Source of the DNA: Flavobacterium gillisiae | GTDB taxonomy: Bacteria; Bacteroidota; Bacteroidia; Flavobacteriales; Flavobacteriaceae | Direction: 5' to 3' | NCBI RefSeq assembly: GCF_900107635.1 | Contig: NZ_FNRD01000004.1 | Location: forward strand, 62,001-126,000 | DNA: 64,000 bases | Part shown: piece after piece, positions 27,679 through 36,292 of the stretch | Numbering within the stretch: position 1 is the first letter of the stretch | How the letters are laid out: the number at the start of each line of letters is the position of its first letter | Made by a program: the position numbers and the translations under genes | Notes under the pieces: generated by a model | What the model was told of the DNA's origin: nothing | The model's database searches: none | What the model saw: the letters and a program-made list of their open reading frames with translations, nothing else

Positions 27679-28698
27679 TTACATCTTTGACAAAGTTTCT
27701 AATACATAAGTATGCATGACTTCTCTATAATCAAGATGCGTTACCATTCTTAATTTCCCCTGTCCCATTGAACTAATGGATATGTTTTTTTGTTTTAGTT
27801 TCTCAATTAAAACTTTTTCACTGTAATTAGGCGCCAACGTAAATATCAAAATATTTGTTTCTACTGGCTCTACTTTGGCAACCCATTCTTTAGTATTTAA
27901 TATAGATGCTAATTCTTTGGCGCGTCTATGATCTTCGGCAAGTCGGCTGATATTATTGTCTAAAGCATATAATCCGGCTGCAGCCAAATAGCCTACCTGA
28001 CGCATTCCGCCTCCTAATATTTTTCGGATTCGCAGCGCACGATGAATTGTCGCTTTATCTCCTAATAAAACCGAACCTATTGGCGCACCTAATCCTTTAG
28101 ACAAACACACCGAAATAGTATCAAATAATTGACCGAATGCCTTTGGATCTTGCTTTTTGGCAATTAACGCATTCCAAATTCGGGCACCATCAAGATGGTA
28201 CTTCAAATTATTAGCTACGCATACTTCTTTTATTTTTTTTAACTCGTCTAACTCATAACAAGCACCGCCTCCTTTATTAGTCGTGTTTTCAACACAAACT
28301 AAACTCGTTAACGGGTTATGATAAAATTCAGGGTCATTGATTGCTCCTGCCACTTGCTCGGCAGTAATCATTCCGCGATCACCATCGAGCAAAGAAAAGG
28401 ACACTCCACTATTAAAAGACGCGCCTCCACCTTCATAAAGATAAACGTGAGCATACTTATCAGCAATAATTTGCTCTCCTGGGTTTGTATGTAGTTTTAT
28501 TGCCGTTTGATTAGCCATAGTCCCTGAAGGGAAAAATAGCCCTGCTTCCATCCCAAAAATTTGTGCAATAGTATCTTCTAATTCTATTACTGTGGGATCT
28601 TGTTTATATACGTCATCACCTACTTCGGCATTGAACATAAACTGCAACATTTCATGTGTCGGCTTGGTAATTGTATCGCTAATTAAATTTATTTCCAT
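27679..28698 (-). CDS. ltaE: Low-specificity L-threonine aldolase
   Basis: This PLP enzyme splits L-threonine or L-allo-threonine into glycine and acetaldehyde. It has 339 aa from the Met before EINLISDTITKPTHEM; the ATG eight codons upstream is less likely because family members begin near the DT-TKPT motif. The PLP lysine lies in VCLSKGLGAPIGSVLLG. Other motifs are LFFPSGTMANQTAIKLH and HLDGARIWNALIA. It is divergent from prfB, with 91 bases between the starts. Confidence 0.92.
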   Translation of the reverse strand: MEINLISDTITKPTHEMLQFMFNAEVGDDVYKQDPTVIELEDTIAQIFGMEAGLFFPSGTMANQTAIKLHTNPGEQIIADKYAHVYLYEGGGASFNSGVSFSLLDGDRGMITAEQVAGAINDPEFYHNPLTSLVCVENTTNKGGGACYELDELKKIKEVCVANNLKYHLDGARIWNALIAKKQDPKAFGQLFDTISVCLSKGLGAPIGSVLLGDKATIHRALRIRKILGGGMRQVGYLAAAGLYALDNNISRLAEDHRRAKELASILNTKEWVAKVEPVETNILIFTLAPNYSEKVLIEKLKQKNISISSMGQGKLRMVTHLDYREVMHTYVLETLSKM

Positions 28699-28736
28699 TG
28701 ATTTATTTTTTATTTCTAACACGGATAAGTCTTCAC

Positions 28737-28768
28737 TTGTTCCTAAGTAAAAAATTTTCTTATTTTTG
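28737..28768 (+). promoter_or_regulatory. Promoter of prfB
   Basis: TTG (28737-28739) is followed by 21 bases and then TATTTTTG (28761-28768), matching the flavobacterial consensus. It leaves about 15 bases of leader before the ATG at 28790. Confidence 0.65.
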
Positions 28769-28789
28769 TCCTACAAAATTACATAATTT

Positions 28790-29891
28790 ATGACAACTAC
28801 CGAACAAATTAAAGGTATTGTAGAGCGCCTTGGTGCGTTGAGGAGGTATCTTTGACGTTGATGCCAAACTAATTGAAATTTCTAACGAAGAAGAAAAGAC
28901 TTTTGCTCCAGATTTCTGGAATAACGCAAAAGAAGCGGAACTAATTGTAAGAAATCTTCGAAATAAGAAAAAATGGATTGAAGATTACGATAAAGCAGTC
29001 GAAATGACTGACGAATTGCAGTTAGCCTATGAATTTTATAGAGAAGGAGAACTCACAGCAGAAGAGCTAGACGAACAGTATAGCGGCATCGCAAATCATA
29101 TTGAAGCCATTGAATTCAAGAATATGCTTTCAGACGAAGGTGATTCTTTAAGTGCTGTCGTACAAATTACTGCAGGCGCTGGAGGAACTGAAAGTTGCGA
29201 TTGGGCCGAAATGCTCATGCGTATGTACATGATGTGGGGAGAAAAATATGGATATAAAATAAAAGAACTGAATTTTCAAAAAGGAGAAGCAGCCGGAATA
29301 AAAACGGTTACGCTCGAGTTTGAAGGGGATTATTCTTTTGGATATTTAAAAGGAGAAAATGGAGTTCATCGTTTAGTGCGTATTTCTCCGTTTGACAGTA
29401 ATGCCAAAAGGCACACTTCCTTTGCGTCCGTATACGTATATCCGCTTGTAGATGACAGTATCGAAATCGACATTAACCCTGCCGATATTGAAATAACGAC
29501 TTCTAGATCTAGTGGTGCTGGTGGGCAAAATGTAAATAAGGTAGAAACTAAAGTACAGCTTTTTCACAAACCCACAGGAATTCAAATTCAGTGTTCAGAA
29601 ACACGTTCGCAACAAGACAACAGACAACGTGCCATGCAAATGCTTCGTTCACAGTTGTACGAAATCGAACTAAAAAAACAATTGGCGCAACGCGCTGACA
29701 TCGAAGCCGGAAAAATGAAAATAGAATGGGGTTCGCAGATTCGCAATTATGTGATGCAACCTTATAAATTAGTAAAAGACGTGCGTACGGGTTATGAAAC
29801 CAGTAACGTTGACGGTGTGATGAACGGGGAAATCGACGAATTCTTGAAAGCTTATCTAATGATGATGGGGCAAAGAGACGAAGAAGAATAA
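28790..29891 (+). CDS. prfB: Peptide chain release factor 2, with programmed +1 frameshift
   Basis: RF2 terminates translation at UGA and UAA. The gene is read in two frames. Codons from ATG 28790 to CTT 28850-28852 give 21 residues; an in-frame TGA follows at 28853-28855. Skipping T28853 moves to GAC (28854) and a frame open to 29891, making 366 aa in all, the usual RF2 length. The site is AGGAGG (28841-28846), TAT, CTT TGA C, the classical RF2 autoregulatory slip site. The UGA-reading motif SPF ([12 protein letters not shown]) and the catalytic GGQ ([12 protein letters not shown]) are both present. Scarce RF2 slows reading of the UGA and favours the shift, raising RF2. Confidence 0.97.
28841..28856 (+). 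promoter_or_regulatory. prfB programmed frameshift site
   Basis: An internal Shine-Dalgarno-like AGGAGG stands before TAT CTT TGA C. The CTT-tRNA slips onto TTT. The same arrangement is found in E. coli prfB. Confidence 0.95.
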
Positions 29892-29928
29892 TTTTCACTT
29901 CTATTAATCACGTTCGATTGTTTAAACT

Positions 29929-29977
29929 TAAAAAAGTCCTCTTACTTTCATTTTTCGAAATGGTAAGAGGCCTTTTA
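29929..29977. terminator. Terminator between prfB and the L,D-transpeptidase gene
   Basis: An imperfect hairpin pairs CCTCTTAC with GTAAGAGG and CATTT with AAATG. An A-run lies on the left and a T-run on the right, so it may serve the two convergent genes. Confidence 0.75.
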
Positions 29978-29989
29978 TTTTGACATTAC

Positions 29990-30706
29990 TTACAATCCAT
30001 TTTTTAACACCTCTAAATTTCCCATAATAATAGTTGGGTTTTGCTTGGGGTCTAACCAATTGATAATTGATTTCATATTATTTTCATCAATAGCAACACA
30101 ACCAGCGGTAAAATAAGGCTCCTTTACGGCCAAATGAAAAAATATAGCACTCCCTTTTCCTTTTACAATTGGGTTTGTATTGTATTCAATTACCGTACAA
30201 TATTTGTAAGCATCATTTTTCAACAATAAGTTCTCATATGATTTTGCTTCAGTAGCTCCTTTGACATACATATTGTACTGATCTGAGTCGGGGTCATCAA
30301 TCCATTTGTCTTCAGCCGTAGTTTGTTGGTTTTCCATCAAAGTATTGAGTTGCTTTTCGTACGAGAATAATTTTCCTAAGCGAAATATTCCTGTCGGTGA
30401 TTTGCCATCTCCTTCTCGTTTTTCAAGCGGCAATGCAAAACCATTTTTTCCTATACCTGCTTTTACCGGTTCTTGTTTGGCAACCCACAAAGCATCTTTC
30501 TTTTCTAAAACTACTAAAAATGCCGCATAGCTATTAGCATCGTTATTATATACAACCAATAGCTGATTACTTTTTTCCAACTTTTCTTTGTTCTTATTTG
30601 CAATTAATAATGCATTTTCCATCATACTATTATTTGATTGAGCCTGAAGGTTCAGGCTAAAGAGACATACTCCCGCTAAAATTAAAACCTGATTTAAAAA
30701 ACTCAT
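29990..30706 (-). CDS. L,D-transpeptidase (YkuD domain), secreted
   Basis: This periplasmic enzyme has 238 aa and a signal peptide (MSFLNQVLILAGVCLFSLNLQA). YkuD enzymes form 3-3 cross-links in peptidoglycan or attach proteins to it. The catalytic pair is His191 (IFFHLAV) and Cys203 (FTAGCVAI), and the GKSPTGIFRLG strand is typical. There is no LysM or other wall-binding domain. It is transcribed alone. The exact role (cross-linking, attachment or hydrolysis) cannot be read from the sequence. Confidence 0.9.
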   Translation of the reverse strand: MSFLNQVLILAGVCLFSLNLQAQSNNSMMENALLIANKNKEKLEKSNQLLVVYNNDANSYAAFLVVLEKKDALWVAKQEPVKAGIGKNGFALPLEKREGDGKSPTGIFRLGKLFSYEKQLNTLMENQQTTAEDKWIDDPDSDQYNMYVKGATEAKSYENLLLKNDAYKYCTVIEYNTNPIVKGKGSAIFFHLAVKEPYFTAGCVAIDENNMKSIINWLDPKQNPTIIMGNLEVLKNGL

Positions 30707-30707
30707 T

Positions 30708-30835
30708 CAACGGTTATCGGCTATATGCAGTGCCTTACAAATCTGCTATAACTTTAAATTAAAGACAAATGTTACAAGATGAAGAGTTTACAGGTGCAGA
30801 TTATGACGGAATTTAGGCATTGCTTATAACCGTTG
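30708..30835. repeat. Imperfect palindromic element 1 (MITE-like)
   Basis: The left end CAACGGTTAT (30708-30717) continues to GCAGTGCC (30727-30734). The right end GGCATTGC (30816-30823) continues to ATAACCGTTG (30826-30835). Inside, AATCTGC (30740-30746) pairs with GCAGATT (30796-30802). The whole could fold as one long hairpin with bulges. No ORF is inside. It could be a non-autonomous mobile element or a relic recombination site. Confidence 0.6.
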
Positions 30836-30941
30836 TTATATATAGGTGGCAAACATCACAATGCTTACAAACGAGAGAGAACTTGCGAACAAACCCGATG
30901 AAAGGAGATTAGCTAACCTTTAATTGCCACTTATTTATAAC
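30835..30941. repeat. Imperfect palindromic element 2 (MITE-like)
   Basis: The 18-base ends 30835-30852 and 30924-30941 are inverted copies with two mismatches (GTTATA...GTGGCAA against TTGCCAC...TATAAC). The element begins where element 1 ends, within the same GTTATA-like word. The 70-base interior shows no ORF. Confidence 0.6.
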
Positions 30942-31171
30942 TGTGGTATAATATTCAACAATTATCTGTTTTGACAGTATTCCTATAATTCATGATAAAC
31001 GTAATAATTTATCATTTACGCATTCTATAAATTACTACCAATAAAGCTTTTACGGAAGTAAATCGTAATCTTCACAATGATTCACGGTATTAATTAACAT
31101 TCGATTGACATCAATAGCCTTTTTTAAAAAGATTATTTTATTATTTTTGAACACTAAATTAAACTTTTTTG

Positions 31172-31870
31172 ATGAAAAAATCGCTTGCCCTTCTTGTTTT
31201 ACTATTGTCAGTTTCTTTTTACGGACAAAAAAAAACATATTACACTGAAGATTTTAAAGAATTGCGCTCAGCTGAAGGAGCTACTTACTATAGCACTTAT
31301 GAAGATTCTAAAGAAGGTACTACTAGAACCACTTATTTTGTAGATGGAACAAAACGTAACTACGATGAATTTTCAAATTTAAAAAAACGCATTAAAGATG
31401 GTACGTCTATAACTTGGTATAAAAATGGAAATAAAGAAAAAGAATTGATTTACAAAAACGGTAAAATTGACGGAGTTTCAAACCTCTATTATGAAAATAG
31501 CGAAATCAAACGTAGCGAAAACTACAAAAACGGTGACTTTATTGATGGAAAATGTTTTAATGAAACCGGAACTGAAATTACTTTTTTCCCATACTATGTA
31601 CAACCTGAATTCCCAGGAGGGATAAATGAATTTTACAAGTATGTGGCAAAGAATTTCAAAAGCCCTAATGCAGCAAAAGGCATTATGAAAATTGAATTTG
31701 TTGTTGAAACAAATGGTACTTTAAAAGATTTTAAAATAATTGAAGGACTTAATTATGACATGAATGTTGAAGTCTTAAGAGTGTTATTTAATAGCCCGTT
31801 ATGGATTCCTGGAAAAGTAGACGGTAAAGATAGCCGCGTTAAATACGGCATCCCAATCACAATTAAGTAA
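31172..31870 (+). CDS. Secreted MORN-repeat protein with TonB C-terminal domain
   Basis: The protein has 232 aa with a signal peptide (MKKSLALLVLLLSVSFYGQ). The middle (about 45-130) carries YwqK/MORN-like repeats, with YKNGNKEKELIYKNGKIDG, then YYENSEIKRSENYKNGDF. The C-terminal 90 residues form a TonB-C-like domain: PEFPGGINEFYKYVAKNF, then GIMKIEFVVETNGTLKDFKI and LWIPGKVDGKDSRVKYGIPI. There is no internal membrane anchor and no proline-rich linker, so it is not a normal TonB energiser. The start is the ATG at 31172. A terminator follows. Confidence 0.85.
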   Translation: MKKSLALLVLLLSVSFYGQKKTYYTEDFKELRSAEGATYYSTYEDSKEGTTRTTYFVDGTKRNYDEFSNLKKRIKDGTSITWYKNGNKEKELIYKNGKIDGVSNLYYENSEIKRSENYKNGDFIDGKCFNETGTEITFFPYYVQPEFPGGINEFYKYVAKNFKSPNAAKGIMKIEFVVETNGTLKDFKIIEGLNYDMNVEVLRVLFNSPLWIPGKVDGKDSRVKYGIPITIK

Positions 31871-31898
31871 GGTTCAAAATAAATAATTATTAGCGTTT

Positions 31899-31942
31899 AA
31901 CTCATTTAATTTTAGCGACTAAAATTAAATGAGTTTTTTTTT
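31899..31942. terminator. Terminator between the MORN/TonB gene and pldA
   Basis: A perfect 17-bp stem (31899-31915 with 31919-31935, loop CGA) is followed by T(7+). Confidence 0.9.
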
Positions 31943-32850
31943 TATAACCATTCAATTAAAGAAACACCAACACCAACAGTCGTTTGCAGATTGTTATAAT
32001 CGATCAGTGTTTCACCATAACCGTGAGAAATTAATAGATATCCTTTTAAATTATTTCTAACCGGATAAGACCATGAAAAAGCGGCGTTCCCTCTTGCTTT
32101 AGAATTAAAGTTTAGATTATGACTACCAACAAAAGAAAGGATATTACCGTTTTTGGTATAGATGACATTCACATCTCCCCTGCCTACATATTCTGAAATA
32201 TCAGGATTGTCATCAATCGCATCTGGCACACGAAACCAAGGTCTCACATACACAGTCCAATTGTTACGTTCAAATCCTGCATGCAGTATAATTCTGTTCC
32301 AGCTTCGAGAAAAAGGATCACTTTTCCCATTTGATTCGTGATTTAATGCGACTCCCACCATTCTAGCTTTAAAACCAAATAAATTAAACTTCACCGGAAA
32401 ATTCAAAATAAGTTCGGGTTCATAATTAACTTCTCTAAAGGGACGTGAAAGCTTAGTATTATAGATTTGCCAATGTGACTTTTGAGTATAGGCCAACCAT
32501 AAATCACCATGTCCCCAAAAAACACTTTGCAACACTTTAGTTTTAAAGCTTAATTGAAATTTAGTCTCAATAGTATTATAATCAATAGCTTTACGCGTTA
32601 TATAATCCGGATCAATATTTCCTGATGTGGGTTTTTCATTTGGGTTGTTTGACCAGCGTCCTGGCAATACAAACATAGGCTTATAAGGAGTAACTAAAAA
32701 GGTCCCTCGCACTGAGGTAGTATCCAGTTCCCATCTTTCCGTCATATTTCTAAGTTGCGTTTTACTGTTAAACAAAGCCTGAACCTGAGCACTAACAGTA
32801 AAAGAAAAAAGAAGTAGAAAAACAGAAAGCTTAATTTGAAAATATTTCAT
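31942..32850 (-). CDS. pldA: Outer-membrane phospholipase A
   Basis: This beta-barrel phospholipase hydrolyses phospholipids that reach the outer leaflet of the outer membrane. It has 302 aa and a signal peptide ending near residue 21 (FTVSAQ). The catalytic motif is NHESNG, with His171 and Ser173, matching the NHxSNG motif of OMPLA. The upstream strand WLAYTQKSHWQIYN and RPFREVNYEPE are also typical. The end of its reading frame lies against the shared terminator. A -7 box TATTTTTG at 32875-32882 (minus strand) precedes it by about 25 bases. Confidence 0.93.
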   Translation of the reverse strand: MKYFQIKLSVFLLLFSFTVSAQVQALFNSKTQLRNMTERWELDTTSVRGTFLVTPYKPMFVLPGRWSNNPNEKPTSGNIDPDYITRKAIDYNTIETKFQLSFKTKVLQSVFWGHGDLWLAYTQKSHWQIYNTKLSRPFREVNYEPELILNFPVKFNLFGFKARMVGVALNHESNGKSDPFSRSWNRIILHAGFERNNWTVYVRPWFRVPDAIDDNPDISEYVGRGDVNVIYTKNGNILSFVGSHNLNFNSKARGNAAFSWSYPVRNNLKGYLLISHGYGETLIDYNNLQTTVGVGVSLIEWL

Positions 32851-33035
32851 ATTCTAGAATCAAAATTTAATTCGCAAAAATAGTAGTTTGACATCTCACT
32901 ACGTTATACTTTTATTTTAAAAAGTTATATAAATACTACTTTTAATCCTGTTAAAGTATCTGCAAACATTTGGAACTTTAAGACTAAATCACTTTATTTG
33001 AGAATTCTATCATAACCCAATCTATCAGTAACATT

Positions 33036-34034
33036 ATGAAATCTTATACCGTCCAAGAAATAAACGAAGTCCTTAAAGGAGTCATATTTGGTAGTACCTC
33101 ACAAACAATTACAGCACCTGAGCAACTAGAGGTTGCAACTGACTCTGAAATTTCATTTATTGGAAACAAAAAGTATGAGAAACTATGGTCAACATCTAAA
33201 GCTTGCGTTGCAGTTGTAAACGAGGATATTTCAATAGAACCAGGAGAAAACAGAGCTTTCATCAAAGTGAAAAATGCTGATTTAGCGATGTCTCAGGTTT
33301 TGGAACTTTTTGCTCATCCCATGCCTCAATTTTATGTTGACATTCACCCTACGGCGGTTGTTGACAAATCAGCTACTATCGGCAGTGGAACAAAAATTGG
33401 TGCTGGTTGTTACGTTGGGCCAAACGTAAAAATTGGAGAAAATGCGATTATTTATCCTAATGTCACTATTTTGGATGAATGCACCATAGGAAAGAATACA
33501 GTACTGTGGTCTGGAACTGTGGTCAGAGAGCGTTGCCACATTGGTAATGACTGTATCATACATCCCAATGCAACCATTGGAGCAGATGGATTTGGATTTC
33601 GCCCTTGCCCACAAAGAGGCTTGGTGAAAATTCCACAAATAGGAAATGTAATAATAGGAAACAATGTTGAAATTGGCGCCAACTCATGCGTAGATCGTGG
33701 TAAATTTAGTTCTACCGTTTTAGGAGATGGTTGTAAAATTGACAATTTAGTTCAGATAGGTCATAACAGTAAATTGGGTCGTTTTTGCATTATGGCAGGA
33801 CATAGTGGATTAGCAGGTTCAGTAACTTTAGGCGATGGAGTAATTATTGGCGGAAGCGCCTCGATAAAAGACCATGCTACATTAGGAAGTGGCGCAATCG
33901 TAGGCGCTGGATCTGGCGTTACCTGTGATGTCCCTGCCGGAAAAACAGTATTAGGGTACCCTGCTGTTGAAGCGCGCGATGCCTTAAAACAATGGGCGAT
34001 TCTAAAACGATTAGTCAACGATTCTAAAAAATAA
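33036..34034 (+). CDS. lpxD: UDP-3-O-(3-hydroxyacyl)glucosamine N-acyltransferase
   Basis: LpxD adds the second 3-hydroxyacyl chain to UDP-3-O-acylglucosamine in lipid A synthesis. It has 332 aa: an N-terminal uridine-binding domain (1-100) and a left-handed beta-helix of hexapeptide repeats (about 105-310). The catalytic His is His243 in NLVQIGHNSKLG, and RPCPQRGLVKIPQIGNV is the typical loop region. No other lipid A gene is adjacent, so this may be a second copy or a dispersed gene. A terminator follows. Confidence 0.94.
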   Translation: MKSYTVQEINEVLKGVIFGSTSQTITAPEQLEVATDSEISFIGNKKYEKLWSTSKACVAVVNEDISIEPGENRAFIKVKNADLAMSQVLELFAHPMPQFYVDIHPTAVVDKSATIGSGTKIGAGCYVGPNVKIGENAIIYPNVTILDECTIGKNTVLWSGTVVRERCHIGNDCIIHPNATIGADGFGFRPCPQRGLVKIPQIGNVIIGNNVEIGANSCVDRGKFSSTVLGDGCKIDNLVQIGHNSKLGRFCIMAGHSGLAGSVTLGDGVIIGGSASIKDHATLGSGAIVGAGSGVTCDVPAGKTVLGYPAVEARDALKQWAILKRLVNDSKK

Positions 34035-34058
34035 ACACGTAGATTTTATCATATTCGT

Positions 34059-34088
34059 AAAAAAACAGGAGTTCGCCCCTGTTTTTTT
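34059..34088 (+). terminator. Terminator after lpxD
   Basis: The stem AAAAACAGG pairs with CCTGTTTTT (34061-34069 with 34078-34086) and is followed by T. Confidence 0.8.
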
Positions 34089-34187
34089 GGTTTTATCTCG
34101 AAAATTATTTACAAAGGACCCAAAATAATAAAATTTATTTCGTTCGATTTTGTATTTTAGCACAAACTATTATAACACTATTACAAC

Positions 34188-35816
34188 ATGGATTTAAACT
34201 TCAATAAAAACGAAGATCACAATAAACTTTTATTGTCTCAATTAAAACAAAAATTTTCTAAAGTAAAATTGGGAGGAGGCGAAAAAAGGATTCAAAAACT
34301 ACATGCTGAAGGCAAAATGACGGCGCGCGAGCGTATTGATTATTTACTTGATCCTAAAGCCAAGTGTATTGAAATTGGAGCTTTTGTTGGTGAAGGAATG
34401 TACGCTGAACATGGAGGATGTCCCTCTGGAGGTGTTGTAGTCAAAGTGGGATATATCAGAGGCAAGCAATGTATTGTTGTTGCAAATGATGCCACTGTAA
34501 AAGCGGGTGCTTGGTTCCCTATTACAGCCAAGAAAAATCTTCGCGCACAAGAAATTGCCATGGAAAACCGCTTGCCTATCATCTATTTAGTAGACAGTGC
34601 CGGTGTTTATTTACCGATGCAGGACGAAATTTTCCCAGACAAAGAGCATTTCGGACGTATTTTTAGAAATAACGCTCAAATGAGTAGTATGGGGATTACC
34701 CAAATTTCGGCGATAATGGGAAGCTGTGTTGCCGGAGGTGCTTATTTACCTATTATGAGTGATGAAGCCATCATTGTTGAGGGAACAGGTAGTATCTTCC
34801 TTGCAGGTAGTTATCTAGTAAAAGCAGCCATTGGAGAAAGTATCGACAATGAAACTTTAGGAGGTGCAACCACGCACTGTGAAATTTCGGGAGTGACGGA
34901 CTACAAGGCGAAAGACGACAAAGACGCCTTAGACAAAATAAAAAATATAGTTGATAAAATAGGTGATTTTGACAAAGCCGGTTATAGCCGAGTGAAATCA
35001 GAAAAACCAGCCTTAGACGAAAAAGAACTTTATGGAGTTCTACCGAAAGCAAGAAATGAACAATACGATATGATGGAAATCATCAACCGTCTTGTGGATA
35101 ATTCAGAATTTGAAGCGTATAAAGATGGTTACGGTCAAACGATAATAACTGGTTATGCCAGAATTGACGGTTGGGCAGTAGGAATTGTTGCTAACCAGCG
35201 AAAAGTGGTAAAAACTAAAAATGGCGAAATGCAGTTTGGTGGTGTAATCTATTCGGACAGTGCGGACAAAGCAACCCGTTTTATAGCCAATTGTAATCAG
35301 AAAAAAATCCCTTTAGTTTTTGTACAGGATGTTACCGGTTTTATGGTGGGATCTAAATCAGAACAAGGCGGAATCATAAAAGACGGAGCCAAAATGGTTA
35401 ATGCCGTAAGCAACTCTGTAGTGCCAAAATTCACCGTTATCGTGGGGAATTCTTACGGTGCTGGAAATTATGCGATGTGTGGAAAAGCATACGATCCAAG
35501 GTTAATCTTTGCTTGGCCAAGTGCAGAACTAGCCGTTATGGGCGGAACACAAGCTGCAAAAGTATTGGTACAAATCGAAGCTTCTTCCTTGAAGAAAAGC
35601 GGAGAAATTGTCGACGAAGAGAAAGAAAAAGCGCTTTTTGATAAAATAAAAGCAAGATACGACGAGCAGGTTTCTCCTTATTATGCTGCGTCTAGATTGT
35701 GGACAGATGCGATTATCGATCCTCTAGACACTCGAACTTGGATATCTATGGGTATCGAAGCGGCGAATCACTCCCCTATTGAGAAAAAATTTAACTTGGG
35801 TGTAATTCAGGTATAA
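34188..35816 (+). CDS. Acyl-CoA carboxylase beta subunit (carboxyltransferase)
   Basis: This subunit moves carboxyl from biotin to an acyl-CoA. It has 542 aa, two crotonase-fold halves, and the AcCoA/carboxybiotin loops: GSCVAGGAYLPIMSD in the N half and GNSYGAGNYAMCGKAY in the C half. The long block VDSAGVYLPMQDEIFPDKEH and IFRNNAQMSS resembles methylcrotonyl-CoA carboxylase beta, which would place it in leucine breakdown. Propionyl-CoA carboxylase beta is the alternative. No biotin carboxylase or biotin carrier gene is beside it. Repeat copy B follows 20 bases after the stop. Confidence 0.92.
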   Translation: MDLNFNKNEDHNKLLLSQLKQKFSKVKLGGGEKRIQKLHAEGKMTARERIDYLLDPKAKCIEIGAFVGEGMYAEHGGCPSGGVVVKVGYIRGKQCIVVANDATVKAGAWFPITAKKNLRAQEIAMENRLPIIYLVDSAGVYLPMQDEIFPDKEHFGRIFRNNAQMSSMGITQISAIMGSCVAGGAYLPIMSDEAIIVEGTGSIFLAGSYLVKAAIGESIDNETLGGATTHCEISGVTDYKAKDDKDALDKIKNIVDKIGDFDKAGYSRVKSEKPALDEKELYGVLPKARNEQYDMMEIINRLVDNSEFEAYKDGYGQTIITGYARIDGWAVGIVANQRKVVKTKNGEMQFGGVIYSDSADKATRFIANCNQKKIPLVFVQDVTGFMVGSKSEQGGIIKDGAKMVNAVSNSVVPKFTVIVGNSYGAGNYAMCGKAYDPRLIFAWPSAELAVMGGTQAAKVLVQIEASSLKKSGEIVDEEKEKALFDKIKARYDEQVSPYYAASRLWTDAIIDPLDTRTWISMGIEAANHSPIEKKFNLGVIQV

Positions 35817-36292
35817 TAAATCCTTTTTTATTTCTAGGAGCAGAACAACTTCAGTTTCATAACTAGTTCCCTCCCGCTATCCGCTGTATTCCCGATTTAA
35901 AAAAACAAGGCTTGTTGCCTTCGTTTATTTAAATCGGGCGATGCCGCTTCTATCGGGGCTATGTGACTACGGACTATTTTCAGAACCCGTTCATTTAAAA
36001 AACAATAAGATTCCTATCCTTTTATATGGTTTGCAACGCTTTATTTAGTTCATAGATCTAAGTAAGGTATTCGGTACAAAAAAATATCATAGAAAATTCG
36101 CTAAATAATGGTTAGTTAATGATACTAATCCATTGGTAACCGTTTTAAACTCTTAAATTCATTTTCCATGAGTATTAAGTATTTAAATAATTGACAATGA
36201 GGCCCTAACATCTTACATATTTTTTGTATTTTTATAAAAACCAAATGTTTTTCTTTAAAAGAAATGGCTTTGGTTTATAAAAGAACCTCTGT
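35817..36292. other. 476-base intergenic region with repeat copy B
   Basis: It holds repeat copy B (35836-35961), then about 330 AT-rich bases with no ORF and no clear promoter before the histidine kinase gene. Confidence 0.5.
35836..35961 (+). repeat. Dispersed variable-stem repeat, copy B
   Basis: Fixed words AGGAGC (35836), CCCGCTAT (35873-35880) and CTATCGGGGCTA (35950-35961) flank a hairpin (35891-35901 with 35928-35938, 11 bp, plus an inner AACAAGGC/GCCTTCGTT stem) unrelated in sequence to that of copies A and C. Confidence 0.85.

Larger units (their letters stand above)
30707..31171. other. 465-base intergenic region with two palindromic elements
   Basis: No ORF was found here. Two abutting imperfect inverted repeats fill 30708-30941 and are listed separately. 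A -7 box TATTTTTG at 31142-31149 probably serves the next gene. A palindromic patch near 30993-31014 (GATAAACG... AATAATTTATC) is weak. Confidence 0.5.

Noticed and set aside
28790..28855. prfB as a pseudogene with an early stop
   Set aside because: The TGA is the programmed frameshift stop; the site is canonical and the rest of RF2 is intact.
30708..30941. Integron attC site
   Set aside because: The core does not match the GTTRRRY/RYYYAAC pattern, and no integrase or cassette array is near. It is kept only as a palindromic element.
31050..31238. Minus-strand 62-aa ORF over the start of the MORN/TonB gene
   Set aside because: It covers the promoter and signal peptide of a well-supported gene and has no family match.
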